Shown here one piece after another: positions 60,041-64,000 of a stretch of 64,000 nucleotides of DNA. Positions within the stretch are counted from its first letter, which is position 1. Each line of letters begins with the position of its first letter. The notes below the pieces were generated by a model, which saw only the letters and a program-made list of their open reading frames with translations, was not told where the DNA came from and made no database searches. The position numbers and the translations under genes are program-made. The DNA lies in contig JAFZVV010000007.1 in NCBI GenBank assembly GCA_017617615.1, positions 62,001 through 126,000 on the forward strand. The letters are read 5' to 3'. This stretch comes from Prevotella sp. Lineage in GTDB: Bacteria > Bacteroidota > Bacteroidia > Bacteroidales > Bacteroidaceae.

Positions 60041-60907
60041 ATGAATATGATGAAAACCAAAAAAGCAATTCTATGCCTGATGGCATTGGCCATCATGACA
60101 CCGGCTATCGCCCAGGAAAGTGACAACGCCTCCTGGCCTTGGGATTTCCCACAAGGTGTGAAACTGAATATGGAAGCGGGACAGACCGTCCTGAGCCCCT
60201 TCACCTACTATCCCAGTTCGGTGGAGAAAGGTGAGCCGTTGCGGGAGGCAGTGCTCATCTTCTACGACACCACGGTGCAAGAGGCGGGCGAGGAGAAGTC
60301 GGTACTTAACAAATATGGAGGCGTGGAGGTGATGCCCAACGCCCTCATCATCCCTCTGCCCAGCAACGCAAAGGCGAAGAAAGGGGATGTGGTGCTCACA
60401 TGGTGGCAGTCGGGAAGCGGACTCCAGCGGGCCATCGTGGTAGATGACAGCAACCCTAAGGAACCGAAGGCTTGCTATCTCGACCTGAGATGGCCCGACA
60501 ATCCCGAAAGTCCCCAACTCGAGGAGAAAAGAAAGGGAGAGACACTGAAGCCTGGTTCGTTCGCCGTAATCAAAGACCGACAGTGGCAGAGTGGCGCACA
60601 GGTAGCCATCAAGAAAGACAAGGAGTGGCTGAAAGGGACGCTCATCCACGTAGAGGGCGACAAAGTGCTGGTACTGGGATTCGGCAGTAAGATAGAAGCC
60701 TACAACAAGGCCGACGTGCGCCTCATCCCCTTCAAGGAGAAAATCAAGGTAGGCGACAAAGTTTGGGCAACATGGGTCAATTTCTACCGACCGGGATATA
60801 CCGTGACTGCGGTAGACAACGAGACGGGCCATGTGTACGTGAAAGCTGAAAACAGCAGCAGTATTGAGTCGAAGAGCTTTGCCGACGTCACCAAGGTGCT
60901 GGAATAA
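60041..60907 (+). CDS. Uncharacterised secreted protein with SH3/Tudor-like segments
   Basis: 288 residues with signal peptide (AILCLMALAIMTPAIAQ). The N-terminal half is beta-rich (FYDTTVQEAGEEKSVLNKYG). The second half shows repeated W-x-x-G-x-x-V patterns (WQSGAQVAIKK, WLKGTLIHVEGDKV, VWATWVNFYRPGYTVTAVD), recalling small SH3- or Tudor-like beta barrels. I do not recognise a named family. It stands alone with a terminator after it. Confidence 0.72.
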   Translation: MNMMKTKKAILCLMALAIMTPAIAQESDNASWPWDFPQGVKLNMEAGQTVLSPFTYYPSSVEKGEPLREAVLIFYDTTVQEAGEEKSVLNKYGGVEVMPNALIIPLPSNAKAKKGDVVLTWWQSGSGLQRAIVVDDSNPKEPKACYLDLRWPDNPESPQLEEKRKGETLKPGSFAVIKDRQWQSGAQVAIKKDKEWLKGTLIHVEGDKVLVLGFGSKIEAYNKADVRLIPFKEKIKVGDKVWATWVNFYRPGYTVTAVDNETGHVYVKAENSSSIESKSFADVTKVLE

Positions 60908-60913
60908 GTCAAC

Positions 60914-60957
60914 TTACGGAAGGGAAAGGAAGTAGAAAGGAAGGGACGTATGCCCAT
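60914..60957 (+). repeat. Purine-rich dispersed intergenic element, copy 2
   Basis: GGAAGGGAAAGGAAGTAGAA followed by AGGAAGGGACGTATGCCCA; it matches the element at 5522-5563 in core, order and position directly after a stop codon. Confidence 0.6.
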
Positions 60958-60976
60958 CTCATCGCCATTGAGATGA

Positions 60977-61011
60977 ATTCCCCACACCCTCAAGCCGAGG
61001 ATGTGGGGAAT
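60977..61011 (+). terminator. Hairpin terminator after the gene at 60041
   Basis: ATTCCCCACA (60977-60986) pairs with TGTGGGGAAT (61002-61011); the inner CCTC/GAGG extends the structure. The T-run is weak. Confidence 0.65.
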
Positions 61012-61124
61012 GTCATTGTATTATGGTTGTCCATGTTGTGTATAGAGAGCAAGTCTTTACTTGTGGACCACCGAAGATACCGGGGAAAAAGGCTTTCGTT
61101 CGAAGGATGAAGAATCCTTTTCGG

Positions 61125-62075
61125 TTATTTCCTCAAGTTGTAGAACGTGTGGATGATAAACGATGTGCAGACGACACCAAAGAGGAAGCTCGGGTTGCAT
61201 AGATTGCTGAAATTCATGAAATATGCAACAGCGATGATGCCCACTGACATGACGATTGCAATGGCTATAAGAGAAATCATCAGTTTGTTGGGAACCGTGA
61301 TCTTCTTCTTCATATGGAGCACTGCCAGTAACAATGCCACCGATACGATAATCATTGGCAATAAATTCATGATGCTGAGCACATCATATAACCCCTTGCT
61401 CGCAATCACACCATGAACAAAGATGACAAGGGCTACGCATGCCAGAATCCCCAAGAAAGCTTGGAATACCCATTTAACAATCTTCATCCACTTCAGCTCA
61501 ATCACGCGAGGCTTGCCTGTTGCGGGGTCAATGGCTTCGCCATTGTATTTGTATTTGATAATCAGATAGCGTATGGAGATGGGTAGCAAGAGGACTAACA
61601 TCATCACCAGGAAGATATAGCCCTTGGTTCCATTTCCTATTACCCACTGTGAGAAATACATGACCCAGAACAACACAAAGATGATTGTGCCCCATTTGAT
61701 ATTCTTCTGGTATCGGGATTCCTTTTCGGTAAGCGTCTTCAGGTCATAGGAGCCATAGTCCTCTTTCTTCGTTTTCCTTAGAATAAAGAACCTGAAAAGC
61801 AATGATGCAACCCAATAGACAGACATCACGATGATGCCGAAAAGCGTCAGGCTGTTATCCGACCATTCTTTCCATAAGAAAATCGGCACCAAAATCAGGT
61901 TCAGCCATACTAGACCTTCCTTGGCATTCCGGCGTATGTCGACAAACTTACCGTACATAGCCTCGCGGAGTTGCTCGTCTGAAACAATCTCCTGACCATC
62001 CAGCCTTTCATCAAACATCTGGTAAGCGGTTCTCATTTCCTCCATCTCATGGAGTTCGTTCATATTCTCTGACAT
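61125..62075 (-). CDS. Multi-helix membrane protein paired with an ECF sigma factor
   Basis: 316 residues. A ~55-residue acidic cytoplasmic start (NELHEMEEMRTAYQMFDERL) is followed by about eight hydrophobic helices. It starts 12 nt after the sigma gene stop, and this sigma/membrane protein pairing suggests an anti-sigma role; the N-terminus would be the sigma-binding part. I do not recognise the family and see no zinc-binding anti-sigma motif. Confidence 0.72.
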   Translation of the reverse strand: MSENMNELHEMEEMRTAYQMFDERLDGQEIVSDEQLREAMYGKFVDIRRNAKEGLVWLNLILVPIFLWKEWSDNSLTLFGIIVMSVYWVASLLFRFFILRKTKKEDYGSYDLKTLTEKESRYQKNIKWGTIIFVLFWVMYFSQWVIGNGTKGYIFLVMMLVLLLPISIRYLIIKYKYNGEAIDPATGKPRVIELKWMKIVKWVFQAFLGILACVALVIFVHGVIASKGLYDVLSIMNLLPMIIVSVALLLAVLHMKKKITVPNKLMISLIAIAIVMSVGIIAVAYFMNFSNLCNPSFLFGVVCTSFIIHTFYNLRK

Positions 62076-62087
62076 AGCTTTGCGTTT

Positions 62088-62570
62088 TTAATTGTTTGAC
62101 ATGGATTTGAGTTGTTCCTTGATGCGGAACAACCTGCTTGTGACCGCAGCAGTAGTGATGCCCACTATGGCTGCAATCTCATCATAACTCATACTCTCCA
62201 GCCACAGAAGAATGATGGCGCGGTCGAACAGTTCGAGGCGGTTGATTCTGTCATACAGCATCTTGACCTGACGGCCGACATCACCGGATTCACCCAACAC
62301 ATCCTTGTCGATGACCAGCGGGACGGTTGGTACATTCCGCTTCTTTCCGCGTTCCACATTGCAGCAGGTGTTCAGGCTCACGCGCCATATCCACGTCTTG
62401 GGACTGCTGTCGCCACGGAACTTGGCAAAACTCTTCCAGAGGTTGACCAACACTTCCTGGAAAAGGTCGTCTACGTCGACAGGGTTGTTCGAGAAAAAGT
62501 AGCATACCGTATATATTGTCTTACGGTATTCTCGGACCATTTTGGTGAATTCTAGTTCAATTGCATTCAT
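62088..62570 (-). CDS. ECF-type RNA polymerase sigma factor (second locus)
   Basis: 160 residues. Region 2: YFFSNNPVDVDDLFQEVLVN and TWIWRVSLNTC; region 4: SYDEIAAIVGITTAAVTSRL. A Cys-Cys pair (NTCCNVERGK) follows region 2. It heads a two-gene unit with the membrane protein. Confidence 0.9.
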   Translation of the reverse strand: MNAIELEFTKMVREYRKTIYTVCYFFSNNPVDVDDLFQEVLVNLWKSFAKFRGDSSPKTWIWRVSLNTCCNVERGKKRNVPTVPLVIDKDVLGESGDVGRQVKMLYDRINRLELFDRAIILLWLESMSYDEIAAIVGITTAAVTSRLFRIKEQLKSMSNN

Positions 62571-62879
62571 CTGTTCGGGATTTTGTTCAAACAGTTAGTA
62601 ACCAAAACCATGAATTCCTTTCAAAGAAAATGCAGAAAAAATCACTTTTCCCATTTTTTTTCGTTTGATGATTAAATATGGGGGCATAAACATGTATGCA
62701 AATGTAACATATTTTTCGAAGAATCCTCTCCATGGAACACACATTTTTCCAAGAAAAGACTTCCGCTGTATGCATATCGTTGCGAAACGGAATATAAATA
62801 TGTATATAAGCAGTGTGACAGGTAATGAAAATTTACCCATCATCAAAGTAACGAAAGAATCAAATGAAATATGACCAAA
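62571..62879. other. AT-rich gap without a recognisable gene
   Basis: The 309-nt gap between two minus-strand genes has open frames on both strands, but none with coding character. I see no hairpin or consensus promoter that I can support. Confidence 0.5.
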
Positions 62880-63494
62880 CTAATCCCTAAATCCGAAAAA
62901 CCCTTTCAAGCCTACTTTTCCTTTCAGGTCTTCTGGCGTAAACCCAAAATGAGAAGCAGAAGCAAGAGTGACAAGGCGTTCAAGGAATTCATCGTATGAT
63001 AGGTCGAGCCACGCTTCCGGCACTTCCACGCGAATCGTTCCTCCGCCATTGTGACAGCCTTCATTCCATGCCTCATCAAGTTCGGCTTCATACATCCCGT
63101 CATCCTTTTTGTTGAAACAATACCAGGAAGCCCACTCCTCCATACCCTCGATATACCTCCCTTCGTAATGTGGGGCAGAATGCGATTTTGGCGAATAGGT
63201 AGGGTCGCCTTTCTCCGCCCCACATTGATAGACCATGTATTTTTCCACATCCTTGGGAACCCGTTCCATCTTGATTGGTCCCGACTGCCAAATGTGTTTT
63301 CTTGTTCCCTTCAGACGATAGGTGTCGGCTGCTATCTTTTTCAATAGACTTACGAGACGTTCCTTGGTGTATCCTTCAGGCAACTCATATGAATCGTAAG
63401 AAGAGTCACCATTGGCATACACATAATATGTTCCGATAGGCTTGGCGTCACAGGAAACCTTAAATTGGTCTTTTATGGTTTTCATTTCATTCAT
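62880..63494 (-). CDS. Uncharacterised cytoplasmic protein
   Basis: 204 residues, or 201 if the Met at 63485 is used. No signal peptide or membrane helix. Rich in Trp, Tyr and charged residues, with YYVYANGDSSYDSYELPEGY near the start and a Gly-rich CHNGGGTIRVEVPE later. I do not recognise a family. Minus-strand TATCTTTG (63558-63565) is a possible -7 box. It follows the sigma/membrane protein unit in the direction of transcription reversed, that is, it is upstream of it, with a 309-nt gap. Confidence 0.7.
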   Translation of the reverse strand: MNEMKTIKDQFKVSCDAKPIGTYYVYANGDSSYDSYELPEGYTKERLVSLLKKIAADTYRLKGTRKHIWQSGPIKMERVPKDVEKYMVYQCGAEKGDPTYSPKSHSAPHYEGRYIEGMEEWASWYCFNKKDDGMYEAELDEAWNEGCHNGGGTIRVEVPEAWLDLSYDEFLERLVTLASASHFGFTPEDLKGKVGLKGFFGFRD

Positions 63495-63557
63495 TTTTGC
63501 GTGTTATGTATTCAACTCGATTCGTATGAACGCAATACTGGTACTTACAAACAAATG

Positions 63558-63565
63558 CAAAGATA
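63558..63565 (-). promoter_or_regulatory. Possible -7 box for the gene at 62880-63494
   Basis: Minus-strand TATCTTTG fits TAnnTTTG, ~65 nt before the start; no clear -33 element. Confidence 0.35.
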
Positions 63566-63734
63566 ATGAAAGATTTTGGTATTTTTTGAGATATCGAATA
63601 CTTTTTATGACATTCCATTTATATCCCAAAAGTATCTCCATCTCCTACCAATCATTATGGCCTTCATTCGATATCTGGATGAAGTAATTCGTAACATTTT
63701 ATACCGAACGGCTTACAATACCGAGATTTTTATC

Positions 63735-63742
63735 TATATTTG
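63735..63742 (+). promoter_or_regulatory. Possible -7 box for the aspartyl-protease-like gene
   Basis: TATATTTG fits TAnnTTTG and stands 32 nt before ATG 63774; the -33 element is not clear. Confidence 0.4.
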
Positions 63743-63773
63743 TACTTCAATTACTTTAGCACAATCAATCATC

Positions 63774-64000
63774 ATGATGAATACCGTAATTTCAATTTTC
63801 AAGTGGCTGAATGCTAAAAAATCACAGTGTGTATTACTGTCGCTCTTCTGCATGCTCCTTGCATTGAGTGCACATGCACAGAAGAATGACAGCATACCAT
63901 TCCTCTTCCGGGGGCACCTTATCATCCATTCAACAATCAACGACTCCGTAAGATGCAACATCCTATATGACACAGGGGGCGCCGACATGTTCATCGTGGA
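63774..64000 (+). CDS. Secreted aspartyl-protease-like protein, N-terminal part (3' end outside window)
   Basis: From ATG 63774 (or 63777) the frame is open to the window edge, giving ~75 residues. A signal peptide is visible (VLLSLFCMLLALSAHAQ), followed by IPFLFRGHLIIHSTINDSVR and then NILYDTGGADMFIV. The Asp-Thr-Gly in YDTGGADM matches the active-site motif of retropepsin-like aspartyl proteases found in Bacteroidota secreted proteins. Only one of the catalytic regions is present, so family assignment is moderate. Confidence 0.7.
   Translation, partial: MMNTVISIFKWLNAKKSQCVLLSLFCMLLALSAHAQKNDSIPFLFRGHLIIHSTINDSVRCNILYDTGGADMFIV

Noticed and set aside
62595..62874. Overlapping short frames on both strands between the sigma gene and the gene at 62880
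   Set aside because: Rich in Lys, Phe and Ile from AT-rich DNA, no motif and no promoter.

Overview
The window is a 64 kb piece of a Bacteroidota chromosome, most likely order Bacteroidales and probably Prevotellaceae (Prevotella in the broad sense). The evidence is the gene content: split methylmalonyl-CoA mutase, a DUF4295 gene beside rpmG and rpmB, an ornithine/citrulline/arginine catabolic cluster with a CtlX-type enzyme, a leu operon with two LeuA-type synthases, and Rho with a long low-complexity insertion. Promoters also fit the Bacteroidota pattern TTTG, about 20 nt, TAnnTTTG. Coding DNA is GC-rich and intergenic DNA is AT-rich. I found no tRNA, rRNA, CRISPR array, transposase or phage gene, so this reads as core chromosome.

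Layout. 1-4.4 kb: rocD (partial)-ctlX-pruA-arcA, which converts arginine, citrulline and ornithine towards glutamate, followed by a terminator. 4.7-9.5 kb: ispE, a Nudix hydrolase, clpC and an MgtC-like protein. 9.6-10.0 kb: an AT-rich small ORF of unknown function with its own promoter. 10.3-18.9 kb: methylmalonyl-CoA mutase (mutA-mutB, minus strand), divergent from an AspT/YidE-type transporter and three subunits of a Na+-pumping decarboxylase (gamma fused to a lamin-tail-like domain, biotin carrier, beta); together these fit the succinate-propionate pathway. 19.0-21.6 kb: a secreted GH3 glycosidase. 21.8-28.2 kb: an HU-like/SPOR membrane protein and a zinc-ribbon FHA protein, converging on an operon of rpmB-rpmG-DUF4295 and then ftsY-rimO-HU/PE-repeat membrane protein. 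28.4-35.1 kb: a compact minus-strand operon kdgK-eda-double sensor kinase-response regulator-membrane protein. 35.7-37.2 kb: nudC and a secreted TPR protein. 37.2-43.8 kb: the leucine operon leuA-leuC-leuD-leuA2-leuB, preceded by a promoter, a leader peptide rich in Leu/Val/Ile codons and an attenuator. 43.8-51.6 kb: an SGNH lipoprotein, dnaB, engB, an ABC-F ATPase and two secreted esterases. 51.9-53.9 kb: rho. 53.9-64 kb: two ECF sigma loci, TPR and substrate-binding lipoprotein genes, uncharacterised proteins, and the start of a DTGG-motif aspartyl-protease-like protein cut by the window edge.

The most interesting items are the leucine attenuator, the keto-deoxygluconate operon with a sensor protein that has two periplasmic segments and lacks a recognisable phosphoacceptor histidine, and a set of short-period (9-10 bp) and palindromic repeats that sit almost only between genes. 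One of these repeat types (9 bp, TCCGG-based) also encodes the PE-rich linker of a membrane-anchored HU-like protein. Boundaries and family names come from reading the sequence; no database search was run.
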